From Beroe ovata (taxonomy: Eukaryota > Ctenophora > Nuda > Beroida > Beroidae), in contig CAMPET010000081.1 in assembly GCA_946803715.1 (NCBI GenBank), positions 211,231 to 275,230 of the forward strand: a stretch of 64,000 bases of DNA, written 5' to 3'. The position numbers and the translations under genes were made by a program. Below the pieces are notes generated by a model, which did not search any database, was not told the origin of the DNA, and saw nothing but the letters and a program-made list of their open reading frames with translations. This document shows positions 33,978-51,995 of the stretch, piece by piece (within the stretch, counting starts at the first letter, position 1; each line of letters begins with the position of its first letter).

Positions 33978-35315
33978 ATGGCTGAGAACAAATATGAGCT
34001 TTGGACAATCCCTCCCCGCAACAAAACTGCTAAGCACTATCCTTGGTATTCTGAAAGACTAAGACAAAAGTATCTATCTTCAAGGCCTTCTGGTTCCTTA
34101 ATTTCTGGAAACTGGGTTTTTGTCAAAAATGGAGGTGATGATTACAGAACTGGAGTACCAAGAGAGACTTTATCAGCTCAACCTTATCTCACAAAAAAGG
34201 ATGGTGCTAGACATCCAGCCCAAATTCCAAGACAACTTCCACCATTGAACAACAGAGGAATTTCAGCACAACTCCGGAAAACATTAGATAAAAGATCAGT
34301 TGCTTTTTCAAAGAAAGTTCCTAGAAAGGAAGCTCAAATGGAATATATCAATGTCATTGAAGATGGCTTGGTTGGACATCCTCTTGCAGTATTCCCTCAC
34401 TATGAGGAATCTGTTGCACCAGAGTTGTTTGATGAGCTAGTCGAAGCCCTGGACCCTGAAGTTAGACAAGATAGTGGAAGTGAAGGTCCTGACTCTTCAG
34501 AGGGATCCCAAGCCGATGATGATGATATGTCTGCGTTGGATGAGTTGAAAAACAATCAAACTCTTGCCTCAGCTTTGACTTTAGACACTGAAACCAAACT
34601 TGGGACAAGTGCTAATGTTGCTGGAAGCTCATTCAAATGGTATCCATCAGAAGAAGTGTTTGATGATGCAAATTCTTCACCTGGTGTGCAAGAACGTGGA
34701 TCAGGTCACACTAAGATTCAAAGTGTAACAAAAGATTTCTGTGACTGGGTGAGTCAACTGGGAGGTGATCCAAATGATGCTCATGTGAATAATATTGAGG
34801 AAGGCACCATTTTCAGCTTATTTGCAAGTGGTTACGAAACCAAGCCTGCCCTCTCGGTTCCAATACACGTTGTGCAACTCTCTGATGTACCCCTTGAGCT
34901 CCGTAATGGAGCTATGGTGTCACCAGATTTACCTAGTCTACTACAATATGGCATCAAGAACCTAACTATACGTCGGGGGGACACGCCCATGAGTCACAAA
35001 GCTGCAATGCCCAGAAATCACTGGATAAGACATCAATATGGTGCATGGTATCTCCCTGTTGATCTGTGGAAGCACAAGAACACATCCAGTGGGTTGAGTG
35101 ACCCTCATGAAGACAACATGAAGACGGTGTCAGAAGCGAAGTTGAAGAGTAGGGAACTTGACTCCACACTTGCTGCAATGCACGGCGCCATGTCATTCCG
35201 AGAGTATGTGGACAGGAAGAATCTTAGGAGACCTGATTTCCTTCACTGCGTCGATCCACTGGAAAAGGAGGATCCAAATGTACCAGGTGCGAAGTCAATG
35301 CATGGGACTTCATGA
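33978..35315 (+). CDS. FAM47E-like protein
   Basis: A single exon of 445 residues. The order of conserved blocks follows human FAM47E: an N-terminal WVFVKNGGDDYRTG block (FAM47: CFVKEGRDDFRKG), then HPLAVFPHYEESVAPELF ... ALDPEVR, then an acidic Ser-rich insert (about 170-200), then TKDFCDWVSQLG, ASGYETKPALSVP and RHQYGAWYLPVDLWK. The C-terminal block EYVDRKNLRRPDFL corresponds to the family's last helix. FAM47 proteins are poorly understood; FAM47E has been linked to chromatin and FAM47 genes are testis-enriched. The gene ends 362 bases before DLEC1 on the same strand. The assignment rests on several ordered blocks and I consider it good. Confidence 0.82.
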   Translation: MAENKYELWTIPPRNKTAKHYPWYSERLRQKYLSSRPSGSLISGNWVFVKNGGDDYRTGVPRETLSAQPYLTKKDGARHPAQIPRQLPPLNNRGISAQLRKTLDKRSVAFSKKVPRKEAQMEYINVIEDGLVGHPLAVFPHYEESVAPELFDELVEALDPEVRQDSGSEGPDSSEGSQADDDDMSALDELKNNQTLASALTLDTETKLGTSANVAGSSFKWYPSEEVFDDANSSPGVQERGSGHTKIQSVTKDFCDWVSQLGGDPNDAHVNNIEEGTIFSLFASGYETKPALSVPIHVVQLSDVPLELRNGAMVSPDLPSLLQYGIKNLTIRRGDTPMSHKAAMPRNHWIRHQYGAWYLPVDLWKHKNTSSGLSDPHEDNMKTVSEAKLKSRELDSTLAAMHGAMSFREYVDRKNLRRPDFLHCVDPLEKEDPNVPGAKSMHGTS

Positions 35316-35677
35316 GATACTTCAAAATGAACCAATCTGATGATATGATCAGGAATTATATCATCTAGCAGGATTTTACAGCTTCGAGCAGGGAAATATT
35401 GCAGAACCCATAATATGAAATGATGCACTATTCGGATTTGTTTTTAGAGGAGCTTATCAATATGAGATGCTTGTTATTGCACTCTGTGTAGCAGCAATGT
35501 ATGAAAGTTTGGCTATTTTACGAATTTAGAGTTTGTCCTGTTTTCCTAGAATTTCAAAAATGAATGATCAACACTCAATTCTTGGCATTATTTTCACTTT
35601 CTATGATATAAGGGTCACAATTCGGTGTCGAATTTCTTTTCCTGACATTTTGTCAATTTCAACTGGCAACCTAAGGT
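35316..35677. other. Spacer between FAM47E-like gene and DLEC1
   Basis: 362 bases, AT-rich, no exon seen. It must hold the 3' end of the FAM47E-like transcript and the DLEC1 promoter, unless the two are co-transcribed. Confidence 0.5.
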
Positions 35678-38600
35678 ATGGACCATGCGTTGGAGCAGCA
35701 GCGCCCCCCTGATTGTTCGAAGGAGCCATCCATGCGACCAGCTCGACCATCTTCACCAAGAAACCAGGTTATTCCACTGATAACGAGGCTTCAGTTGACA
35801 TTTCACATTCCATATTCTACCTACAGATCTAGGGAGGTACAAAACACGATTATACTGACTTGCCTCGTGATGTGTTGACTGGGTTTTGCGTATTGCTCAA
35901 TTTCTCTCTCACATCTCTCTCCTCAGGATGTATCGTATGTGCTAGCTGAGGTGTTTGGTGATCTCTACTCTCAAGATGTACTTCATGATGACACTATCAT
36001 CAACCTAGAGACGAGTAGAACCCATGATCCTGATTTCCATGACTACTATGTTCAGCTTCTAAACGAGGTTTGTCGCAATATAGATGATGAACCGCTTCGG
36101 AAAAGTCGGCTGTCTTCTCATCGACTGCTCAAGCACGGGAGAAAAATATAATCATTTTGAAACAGATCTGTATTCCATGAAAGATTCATCGATCTCAATC
36201 TAATACAATGAACAACCCCTAACTATTCATATCAGATAAGACTGGAGAGAAAGGAACGTATGGAAGCGTTGGATCAGGTTGAGGAACACATGTTGAGCGC
36301 ATTCCACCTCGCACAAGAGTACAACTCTAACCTCCAGCAAGGGGAGAACTCACTTGGTATTCCTGCCCGTGAGTGTAATGGAGGGGGAGAGGGAGGGAGG
36401 GGATAGAGGGGAGATGGGAGAGNGGAGAGGGAGAGATGGAAAGAGAGGGGAGAGGGAGAGAGGAAGGGAGAGAGAAGGAGATAGGGGGAGAGAGGGGGGA
36501 GAGAGAGGAAGAGGAGGAGGGGGATATGGAAAGAGAGGGGGACAGATATGGGGAGGGGAGAGGGAGGGGGAGAGAGGGAGAGAGAGAGAGCAATGAATAG
36601 AGCTACCTACACCGTAATACTTCATTAGATAAGCCGTTCAATGTTCATTTGCAAATGATGTCCTGTATCTAACTCCGATAAGAACTGGTGAATGCTGCTC
36701 AATGCTCGTCTACTGTTCTCCGAGTCACGTGACTCGCAATATTCAGGTCACGTGGGTATATCGGACTATCTGGACCACGATCTCCTATCCAAGTACAACC
36801 TCCTGACCCCTGGCTCCTATCTCCGACCATCACCTCCGTCTCTGAAATCTCCGACAGTACCTGATCTTCCTAACTTCATGAAAAATACAGAGGTAAAAGC
36901 AGTGTTATCATTCATAATCATTCATCTTACACCAAGGTATCTATCTTACACCAAGGTAACTAAACCAAGGTAACTTACACCAAGGTAACCAAGGTACCAT
37001 TTCAGTGTCTATTAATTGAAACTGAATTCTGACTCAAGTCTGTTTTCTGACTTTATTAAAGTCTGTAAGTACGGGAAGGACCTCCTGGCCCCAAATGTAA
37101 CACAGCTAACTCCAGGTAATGGAGGAGCATGAGAGGGCTCGTATGGTTGCCATCAACAGGGAACCTGCCCCTATGAGTCCTGCCAAGATAAAGCGATCTA
37201 CTCTGTCTGCGGGCAAGTCACTCATCCGCGTAGTTTAGCAGACTGCAAAGTGTAGTTTGTTTGTATTTTCTAAACCAGTTTGTAGTGAGAGCTCTGTATA
37301 GTTTAGTTGCCATGGTAACCACTGCTTACCACATTATGTTTAGTGTAATTGATGATAGCATGTACAGCTGAAAGTAGTGCTACTCTCTTACTGTATTTCT
37401 ACACTCCGTCGCTTGTATCTTGTAACCGGCGAATTTGTAACGCACCCTTGTGCCACTCTTTATTAACAAAAGATTTAAAACATTTCCTTGTGCCACTCTT
37501 TGACAAGGAATTTAGAACACATTCTTGTAATCAGGATCTCCAGGTGGTGTACTGGTGCAGGCCCCAGCCCGCAACGCGTGGAGGGATAGCATGCATCCTG
37601 ATGTGAGGAAAGAGGAACAGAAGGTGAATCAGGATCTTGTATTCTATATCGGATTCTATAATATCCAGATACTTCATTGTTGTTTTCGGACCGATGCTCA
37701 TTGTTCATTGTTCATTTGTGAATAATTCTCAAGGGATTGGAGAAGTTACAAGCTAAGAGCAAATTCCTCAAAACGAAGAGATTTACAGATCAAGACAAGC
37801 AGGATACTCAGCAGATATTTTGTACAGTTCCCTCCAAGATACACTTTGACTCCTATACCACAGGAGGGGTGGGTGACGTCATATTGCTATATATGGGCAT
37901 ATTTCATACAAGGTATCATTAAGTAAACATTGTGCCTTCCTTCCAGGTTTACGAAGAGAAACTAAAGATAAAGAATGTGAGCTCGACAAGCCGACAGCTG
38001 AAAGCGTTACCACCGAAAACAAAATACTTTACTATCACAAAAAGTATGGGTCTCTAGTTCAATCACCATGCAATTCCAAATCTCTAACCACTCTAACCGG
38101 CCTTTACCCATATTGTAACCACTGTACACCCAATTGATGCCACTTTGTATCCCACACTCCACCCTACTCAGCACCCCATATCCCCACGCATTACCCCACG
38201 CATTACCCCACTCCTTGTCCCACGCATTACCCCAGGCATTACTCCACGCATTACCCCACTCCTTGNTTGCTCCATTCTCCACCTCATAACCCCATATTCC
38301 CCCAGCTGGAGACCCCTCTCAGAACGGGGCCATTGCTCCTGGTCTATTCGTGGAGTACACGGTCACCTTCATGCCCGCTAGTCTGGGGGCGTATGAGGAT
38401 GAGTTACAGATTATACCCCAGGGAGGTGACATTATCTCCGTGAACCTGCTTGGAGAGCGACCACGCCCTATTCTGTCACGTGAGTAGGGAAAATTGGACA
38501 AAACCAGGCTATTCATCGCAGTTGATCACGTTGTATTCTATATTCATCCCGTACATCAAGCGGTTTATCATGTTCTATTCGATCTAAGCATTGACATCCC

Positions 38601-41600
38601 TGATTCAGTTCCCGACACTCTGGACTGTGGATACTGTTTGGTTAACGGCACTCTCAAAACACAATTTGTGTGTAGGAATGAGGGAGGAAAGGGGACATTC
38701 CACATTTACCCTGACCGTGAGTTTCACGGTAGTCGGTCATTTGACCTAACTGGACATTTGACCTAACTGGACATTTGGCCTAAAACTATCTAGCGCTGAG
38801 CATAGACTAGTTTAGAAGAATTCAAGTCTCAAGAGAAGTCTCAAGGCTCCGTTTTGCCTCTTCTTAAACTTTCAAACAACGGAACCTGTATGATATTTAT
38901 CTTACCTGAGTCCGTGTGCTCATCATCTCTGATTACCTCAGCGACTGACGCCAGCAAGACTGCCACAGGAGACATGGAAAATATCAGGAAAATAGCTACT
39001 GGTGACTTCTTATTTGACAGCGACTTGCCTCCTCCTGGCTCTGTGTTCAGTGACTCTGAGTTCACGATGACACCTACCTCCTTTTCACTGGACAGTGGCG
39101 AGGAAGTCATGGTCGATATCGAGTTCAAACCGACTGAGGTAGCTGCAAAAATGTGTGTTCACATTTAGTGTTGTGTGTGTGTACATTAATTAGTGTTTGA
39201 ACTTCTTCTTATAGGTGTTGGGAAGAATTCCGCTACTGATGTTTACGTGTTGATTGTAGACGTTGTAGTTGTTCGGATCCCCGCTGTGGTTTTTGGTGCG
39301 TCATAACTGATCGTATCTGTCAGGTGTGCCGGCGGACCACAACATTCTGTGTAGCTGTTGACAACTGTACCTCTAAGATGTACACACTGACGGCTGAGTC
39401 GCAGTTATGTAGGGTACAGCTTGTCGCTGTGAGTGGAGGTAGGAGAATAGGACTGAAATGAGTTATATTCAGTTTAATAGATACCCAATTTTTACCAAGA
39501 AAAGTTGCTTCTAAGATATGAAATCTTAATTTTCCACGAAACTCAAGAAATGCTGCACATAGAAATCAGCTTAAACCAAGTTATAGTAACCAAGTTAGTT
39601 ATACCAAGTTAGTTATACTTATAGTAACCAAGTTAGTTATACACTGTCACGTGACAGGCATTACAATTACAGGAGACAGCATCGTTGACTACGACATTAG
39701 GTCAGCAGAAGACAGTGGACCTGTCACTGTCAACTTTGAGGATCAAAACCCCGGGACAAGGGAGGAGAAAATGTTCATTATTAGGAACTGCGTGTAAGTG
39801 ATGAAAATGTTCATTATCAGGAAGTAAATGATGGCTGTCAATACGACGTGTGTTAGTAGTAGCATGATAGTGTTTTGAAAATTAGCAAGTACAATGTTCA
39901 TCTATTCCGTTATGGAAATCATTTCTCTATCCAATTTCCGTGAAACGATATTGCTATGTTCATCAATTCAAGTGAGTGTATCGAATAAGCGTCTGACATG
40001 GTTCAAATTTTTGAATATTTCATACTTCAAAATGAAATTTAAACTCATTTCTTTCCCCAGCAATGTTCCACTGCACTACGATTGGGAAGTCTGTAAGATC
40101 CTCACAGAGCCACAGGAAACAGACACTGTTTTGTTAAGTGGCGATGAAAGTGCTCCTTTCTCAATATCTCCACAGAAGGGAGTCCTAGAACCGTCTACAG
40201 AATTGAGTTTCATTGTGATCTGCAACCCGCAGAAGGTTTCTTAGTTGATCGGTATTCGGTGGTCATTCCTCTGTGCACGACTCTTTTTAAGTGTCATTTA
40301 TCGGCTGTTTAACACAGGCGGGAAAATACGAGAACGTTGCCCGACTTTGGGTAGCTGACATCCCCAAACTCCAACCGTCCGGTGTGGTGCTAGAGCCGTA
40401 TGACGCGCTGCACATGTCCCTGACACACCTGGCACAGCCACACCAGCTCAAACTAGAGCCTCCAGCTCTGGTTGTGCCAGGCGAAGTGGTGTGCGGGTAT
40501 ACCGTGTCCAAATCTGTCAAGATCATCAACGACAGTCTGAGTTGTGCGAATGTCAAGTGGCAATGCCCTGACGGCGGCATGAGGTTCACTGTCAGACCTG
40601 AAACCTTCACTGTCGGTTAGTTCATGCATGCATTTGTTGTTTTCTCCATTAGGAATTTTCCCAAAACTTCGCGAATCTCTCAAATGTTGTCTAAATCCTT
40701 TTTTCTGTTCAGGCGCAGGGTCTTGTAGGACTGTGGAAATTGATATTGAGAGTAACACTGTCGGAGATCAGGAGTCTTACTTATCCTGCTCCTTCGAGAA
40801 TGTTGACAAGCCTCTCAAACTATTCGTCAAGGTATGTGTTGCAAAATTCTGGCAAGGCGCGTCAAAATTTTCCCACGGTCAAGAAGACCCTTTTGTATCG
40901 CTAGTTTTTGGCATCGATTTGTTGAAAATGCACTATTTTTGGCGCGCATCACCCCTACGCGCGCTAGTTCGTCATGGCAACTGTGTTGAGGGGAATAGAC
41001 ACTGGCAATGATGATACCAAGAATGCTAGAATATAATGGTATCTGCGACCAGCGCATAGCCTCGACAAGAGTTCAGGGCATTGTTCGTGACTGGTTTCAA
41101 AGAAAGACGGCCACGCTCAACTATGTTCCCTAGCACATGACTCATTTGTTATTCTTTACAGGCGAAATTCCGAGGTCCGAGGGTTTCTATCAACGCTTCG
41201 CACGAAGACCCAGCCCTGGACTTTGGATACATCCACTACAAGCCGGGATGTGGTATTCAGAGAGATTTCGATATCTCTAACAATGATGGTGTCACGGCTA
41301 AGTGGTGTCTCGCCGAAATGGAGCATTGTGTCAATGCTGATTATGTAAGCTAACTGTCGCACGGTGTAACAGAAGTTGTGACGGTTTTCGGAGACGAATT
41401 TGTGATTGTGATTGCAAGAAATTCAATCTCTATTCCTCTCAGGGTCAATCAGAATTCCAATTTTCCGAGTGTAGTGGCGAAATAGGGCCATATGAAGTGA
41501 AGAACATAGTTGTCTACTTCAAGCCAAACATTCCACGATCCCTGAAGTCTGTTATTGAGTGCAAAGTGGAGAATGGAACTGGCAGGTACTGAAAATTTCT

Positions 41601-44600
41601 AGTTTTCTGCGCTATGATAAAAATGGAAATTGACTGTGCTTCAACAACGGTACAAAAGTATCTACTCACTCAAAATTTCAGCAAAATACGAGTCATCGGG
41701 GAGATACAGGAACCGAATATTGTATTGAAACAGGCGTTTATTGATCTTGGTACAATATACGTTGGAGTTCCGGTCTCAAACGTTGCTGTCTTTGAGAGTC
41801 TGAACTTCGCTGACTCCACTTATCAAATTGCTGCGGTACGTTACTCAGAAATGTAAGTTTAAAGCAGATGAATCCACACTTTCATCTATCATTCAGGAAA
41901 TTTATTCTAATTCTTACTTTCAGGCCGAGGGTAAAGATCGGGCATTTGGTCAGATCGACTTTGATTCCGAAGATGGCGTTGTACAGGCTGGTGCAACCGT
42001 GAGAGTCCCTTTCATATTCATAGGCCGAGAGCCAGCACTCATTGATGATTACACTGTCCCATTCCTGATGTCTGGGGACAAGGTACTAGCACTCGGGATC
42101 AGGGCTGAAGTGAAGGGACTTAACATCGTACACGAGACACCAGACCCAGATAACATAGCCCTGACAACAGGGGAACCGGAACTAGACTTTGGAACTGTCG
42201 ATATCCTCACACCAACATCCCGTGTTCTGAAGATTATCAACAAGTCGCATATCCCTACCCAGTTCTCACTTGAAGTGGTCAATTTCCGGAGTGAGAGTGT
42301 CGAGCCTCCGCCCATGACGGCTCGTGGAATATCGTCCTTGTCTCAGCGCAGTTTCCGTCCTGCGTCCACGCTCCTGTCCAAGAGTCACGTCCTCCTTGAT
42401 CCCACCTCCAGGAGTCAGAAACAGAAAGATGCCGAGTACTGGAGAGAGCGACTAAGTCACAATAAGGGAGCGTGTTTTGTAGCAACACCCGCGGGTGGTA
42501 GCTTGCCTGGTAACGGCGTTGCCATAATAACAGTTCACTGTAACACTGACATGTGGGGACACTACACTGACACCCTGGTGTCAAGGGTGGGTGATCTAGC
42601 ACCCGTTAATATCCCCATCAAACTGAACGCAACAAACTCACCTCTCGTCTACAAGCTGTCAAACAACAACAAACCGACAGTTAGATTCGGGTGTTATCCT
42701 ATGAACGATGAACGGATAACACGATCCGTCCAAATCAGTAACCAGGGCCCACAGGATATTCGTCTAGACTGGCAAACATTCAACATAGTTCCTCAAGATG
42801 ACACCGTGCTGGATGTAAACTTCTTCATCGGGGACGCATTCCCTAGCAAACAAGGGAAGACGGGAAAAGGGATTAGTGAGGGAGAGGATATGATACGGGT
42901 GGGTATAACTGCTCATGAAGGCGAGAGATCAGCCGGACCGTTCTCATTCTGCCCTGAACAATGTGTGATTCCCGCTAGGGGCACTTCAAAAGTCACGCTC
43001 ACATTTGATCCATCCTATGGTGTGGGAAAGTGTGGTGGAGACTTCACTTCATATGGCCTAGCTTATCAGAGTATAGACTCTCACACGGACACTGCACATT
43101 GCACAAGGCTACAGGGAGAGAGAATTCCCCCTCTGAAGATAATGATGACTGGCAAAGTCGAGGTTCCCGAGGTTATGGTGACTGCTGAGGAGCATGGCTT
43201 CACGTTTAAACTCACTGCTGGAGTAATCAATTCGAGAGTTGCTGAGCACACTAAGATACACAAGATGTCACTGCTGAATGGGAGCAAACTTCATCTTTCT
43301 TTCCAGATGAGTGCCTGCCCGCCCTTCACCTTGCTACAAAACAAGCATTCCTACACCCTAAACCCTCGACAAAAAGTCAAGCTCGATCACGGGTTTGTCC
43401 TATCGGAGTCCCTGCTCGACACCCTCCTCAAATCAACCAATCAGCGATTTAGCCTGTTGTCACGTGACAGTGGAGTGTATGAGGAGGTGAGGGAGGGGAA
43501 GGAGAGTGGAGCGGTGGAGGTGAATGTTGAGGAGCAGGTGCTGAACAAGTCACATGAGGTGTCAAAGGGGGATGGCACAGTCGAGACTGTCGTTTTCCAG
43601 GTGGGTTACTGATCTAATCATTTCAATCACGCCAGCAGTCATGTAACACGTTATTGTTGAACAGTTCCGAATCATAGATTCGTTTGAAAATGCGACCCCC
43701 ATCACGATTGACGCTTCACCCCAGGTTCCTGAGAAGCGCTACCACCTCCACTCCCACCTCACTCTTCTATACAACAACGGCTACGTGCAACGTGTTCCTG
43801 TACACTGTCGCATCCTCCTGCCCACGTTCTACGTGTCTCCTGAGACTGTGGATTTCGGCACGTGTCTCGTTGGACAGACGTCTCAACTCACCCTGAGACT
43901 GATCAACCCGACCAACTCACCACTGCGGTGGACGGCGGACTACCATGTTGATAACCCCGGTATGTATCATGGGGATCGGATATTCAATCTGCTCTTGTTT
44001 TTCACAACCTGGGCTGATTCGTATCATCTTCCTGATGCTTACTTAATTCTCTACCTCACTGTAATTCTAATGATAGTGTAATCCAATTCCAGAAGATGGC
44101 GAGTTCGATCTCACTCCGAAACAAGGAGATTTCACATCGTCTGACAGTGCTATTCTCTCGGTGACATTCACTGCCAAGTCTCACAAACCTTGTACTGCCT
44201 CGTTCACCTTTACAGGTAAAATGGGAGTGTAGTGTAGTGCCCGATACTGGCAGATGTCAATGAAAAATCTCTGCATTTTTGTCTTCTGAAGTAGGATTCA
44301 ACCAATGATTGTGTAATCTTACCACGTGATTCATTATGATTACGTCTATCAGTTCTGAGGTCATGCCCACGCCACGTGTTACAGCTCAAAATAAGATTTG
44401 AGTTTGACACTCCTCCTGTTGTATGACCCCCCCCCCATTATTTTGTTCTCTGCAATGTTCCCCCCTATCGACATGTTCCCTGCTATGCTCCCTATTACTC
44501 CATTATATGCTATTTGCTATGTTCCATAATATATGCCATGTTTGCTATTATATGCCATTGCCATGTTATATGCCATGCTATATGCCATTGCCATGTTCGC

Positions 44601-44702
44601 TATTTATGTACTATTCTTACAGGGAGCCCTGGAGGCCGGTGTATCAGTGTGGGACTCCGTGGTTCAGGATCGCACGATGAGAGTATGCAGCGTCTCATGT
44701 GA
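35678..44702 (+). CDS. DLEC1: DLEC1, cilia and flagella associated ASH/MSP-domain protein
   Basis: DLEC1 is a large axonemal protein built from ASH/MSP-type beta domains. Twenty-two exons join in phase: 35678-35767, 35927-36067, 36236-36368, 36747-36892, 37116-37229, 37734-37868, 37947-38043, 38306-38479, 38609-38716, 38942-39138, 39324-39438, 39673-39793, 40061-40235, 40318-40615, 40713-40831, 41162-41344, 41443-41585, 41682-41835, 41924-43600, 43725-43959, 44093-44215, 44623-44702. The product is about 1585 residues (human about 1755). Matches to the human protein run in order: RPSSPRNQDVSYVLAEVF near the start, DHDLLSKYNLLTP, LDCGYCLVNGTLKTQFVC, the NTDMWGHYTDTLVSRVGDL segment, VDFGTCLVGQTSQ and a C-terminal LRGSGSHDES. 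One large exon (559 codons) sits among many small ones. Neighbouring introns contain two single-N gaps in low-complexity repeats (36423, 38266). Confidence 0.93.
36369..36600. repeat. Purine-rich GGGAGA repeat in DLEC1 intron 3
   Basis: Almost pure A/G on the plus strand, built from GGGAGAGAGG units, with a single N at 36423. Long open frames on both strands are artefacts of the repeat. Confidence 0.9.
36925..36995. repeat. ACACCAAGGTA short repeat in DLEC1 intron 4
   Basis: Five copies of ACCAAGGTA(A/T)C within 70 bases; intronic. Confidence 0.75.
38175..38270. repeat. CCCACGCATTAC minisatellite in DLEC1 intron 7
   Basis: About seven copies of CACGCATTACCCC and the variant CACTCCTTGTCCC, with a single N at 38266 where the assembly was probably closed through the repeat. 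Confidence 0.85.
39575..39650. repeat. ACCAAGTTAGTTATA short repeat in DLEC1 intron 11
   Basis: Three to four copies of an ACCAAGTTAGTTATAC unit separated by a few bases. Confidence 0.7.
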
Positions 44703-45908
44703 CGTCATCACACTGAGTCATGCTCAGTTGTGATAATAACTTTGCAAAGGAGACTATCGAAGCTGTGTGTAGAGGAGCACATTTCGTATCACGTCTTGTT
44801 TTTTGGAATGAGCACTTTGAGAACGATTTTATCAATTACCTGTAGGTCTGATCTGATGATTCGCTCCTAGATTCATAATAGAATATAGATAACTATATAG
44901 ATTAGAATCTGGAGGAAGCTTCTCGATGAGTTTTCGATTATTAGCCGACTATGCTTACGTGTAAATAATACCTACGTGTAAATAATATGTAATTATGCCT
45001 GTTCAGCTCGTTGAAAGTTCCTCCAAATACAAACTTTTGATTTTGTACGATCCTTATCGAACCGGGATCTCGGTGAATATGCAACCTTTACCGTCACTGG
45101 TTTCCTCCCGAAGCCGTCACTTACGCGGACGTCTCTTTCAGTCATATCTCACTCATTGGCTAATGGCATGTAGAACAGATTGGCAATTAAATTTGTAATG
45201 TCCTTTATTCTACAGAACTGTGTTTGCCGTGACACATTTGGCTGCCAAGTGGTGACGCTAGTTTCCTCGGAACTGTAACCAAAGAAGAGCCACTTTTTCA
45301 GATAAATGATATTTGATATACCTACCGAACATGTGAACAGCTGATAAACTTGCTCATGTAGGTATAGTCACTTCACCTTTTATCCCACTTTTTGTCCTAT
45401 CACAGAATACTGCATCTAGTGTTGCCTGTATAACTGTGGAAGCAAGACTCATAACTCAGCGAGTGAGGATAATTCAATATGGAGATAACACACTTCATGT
45501 GAGTAATTGTAATATTCACCACTGTGGTAATTTTATACAGGCTCGACAATTCTACTTCCTTTTTCGGTGATTTTTGTGCTCCCTGGGTTTTTGTTCTTGT
45601 ACAGTTACACTGAGTTGACTCAAAGTGAAAATGAGACAGTTTACCAACGAAATTCGTGAAATTTCTCTTCTCATTTATTTCCTGTCTGATCATGGATGAC
45701 ACAATAGACAGTCCACAGTGCAATTGCATGGTGTCATGTGACTGTCATGACAGTGTCATGCCCACCTATTACCTAAGCACCCAACACCCACATGTAGCAT
45801 ATCTGACGCTCCCCATCCTAAATACCTATCACTATCTGAGCTATAGTGAAGTAGGGTGCACATGACATCATGACATCAGCTATAGGGAAGTAGGGTACAC
45901 ATGACATC
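44703..45908. other. Spacer between DLEC1 and the TPC channel, with possible orphan exons
   Basis: About 1.2 kb. Two splice-bounded open segments, about 45007-45090 and 45407-45499, could be exons (see findings). Near the end, two copies of a ~35-base repeat (about 45837-45871 and 45877-45911) run into the channel start codon. Confidence 0.45.

Positions 45909-45911
<3 letters not shown>
45837..45911. repeat. Direct repeat running into the TPC start codon
   Basis: Two copies of AGCTATAG(T/G)GAAGTAGGGT(G/A)CACATGACATCATG, 5 bases apart. The ATG used for the channel is the end of the second copy. Confidence 0.75.
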
Positions 45912-51497
<5,586 letters not shown>

Positions 51498-51995
51498 GTG
51501 ATTAGTTAATTATGGGCAGTTGCAGGGTTTCAGTTTTGTTTTGTAAATAATTGAAAATGCGTTTTTAGAAGCGATAATTTGTGTCGAGTGGCGTTAAAAA
51601 TAATCTAATAATTGTTATTTACAATTAAATGTTTCACGTTGAAATGCAAATTCAAAATGTATATCCGTTCAAAAAGCGAAAAATCCATCTCTCAGTCTCA
51701 CTGATAAAAAAGTATCCTTGCTCGGGCAGGATTTGAAGTTAACCACACATCGTTAAAACCGTTATCAAACGTATACCGTCAGCATTGTATAGAATTTGGA
51801 ATATATCAACTCTAGCCAGTCAAGAAATTACTTCTAAAAAGAGCCAATCATGTGGTGACACATAAGTCACAGATTAATTTTAGAGCCTCTTATTCTTAAT
51901 CTTAAAATATCGATAAAATTCTAGTGAAATTTTCCATCGCAATGCATAGAGTTTTAAATATGTCTAAAATAAATGCACAGATATAATTGTCTCAG
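51498..51995. other. Convergent spacer between TPC and filamin/glutaredoxin genes
   Basis: About 500 bases, AT-rich. An AATAAA at 51968-51973 on the plus strand could serve the channel gene, only 23 bases from the end of the opposite gene. A stretch near 51720-51745 resembles the 3' half of a tRNA but does not fold (see rejected list). Confidence 0.5.

Noticed and set aside
36327-36625. Ser/Leu/Pro and Gly/Arg/Glu-rich open frames
   Set aside because: Low-complexity purine repeat in a DLEC1 intron, with an N inside.
51715-51800. tRNA-like sequence on the minus strand (TTCAAATCCTGCCCGAG)
   Set aside because: It resembles a T-loop and 3' acceptor strand, but the T-stem does not pair (GTTAAC against CCTGC) and no D-arm or matching 5' acceptor is present.
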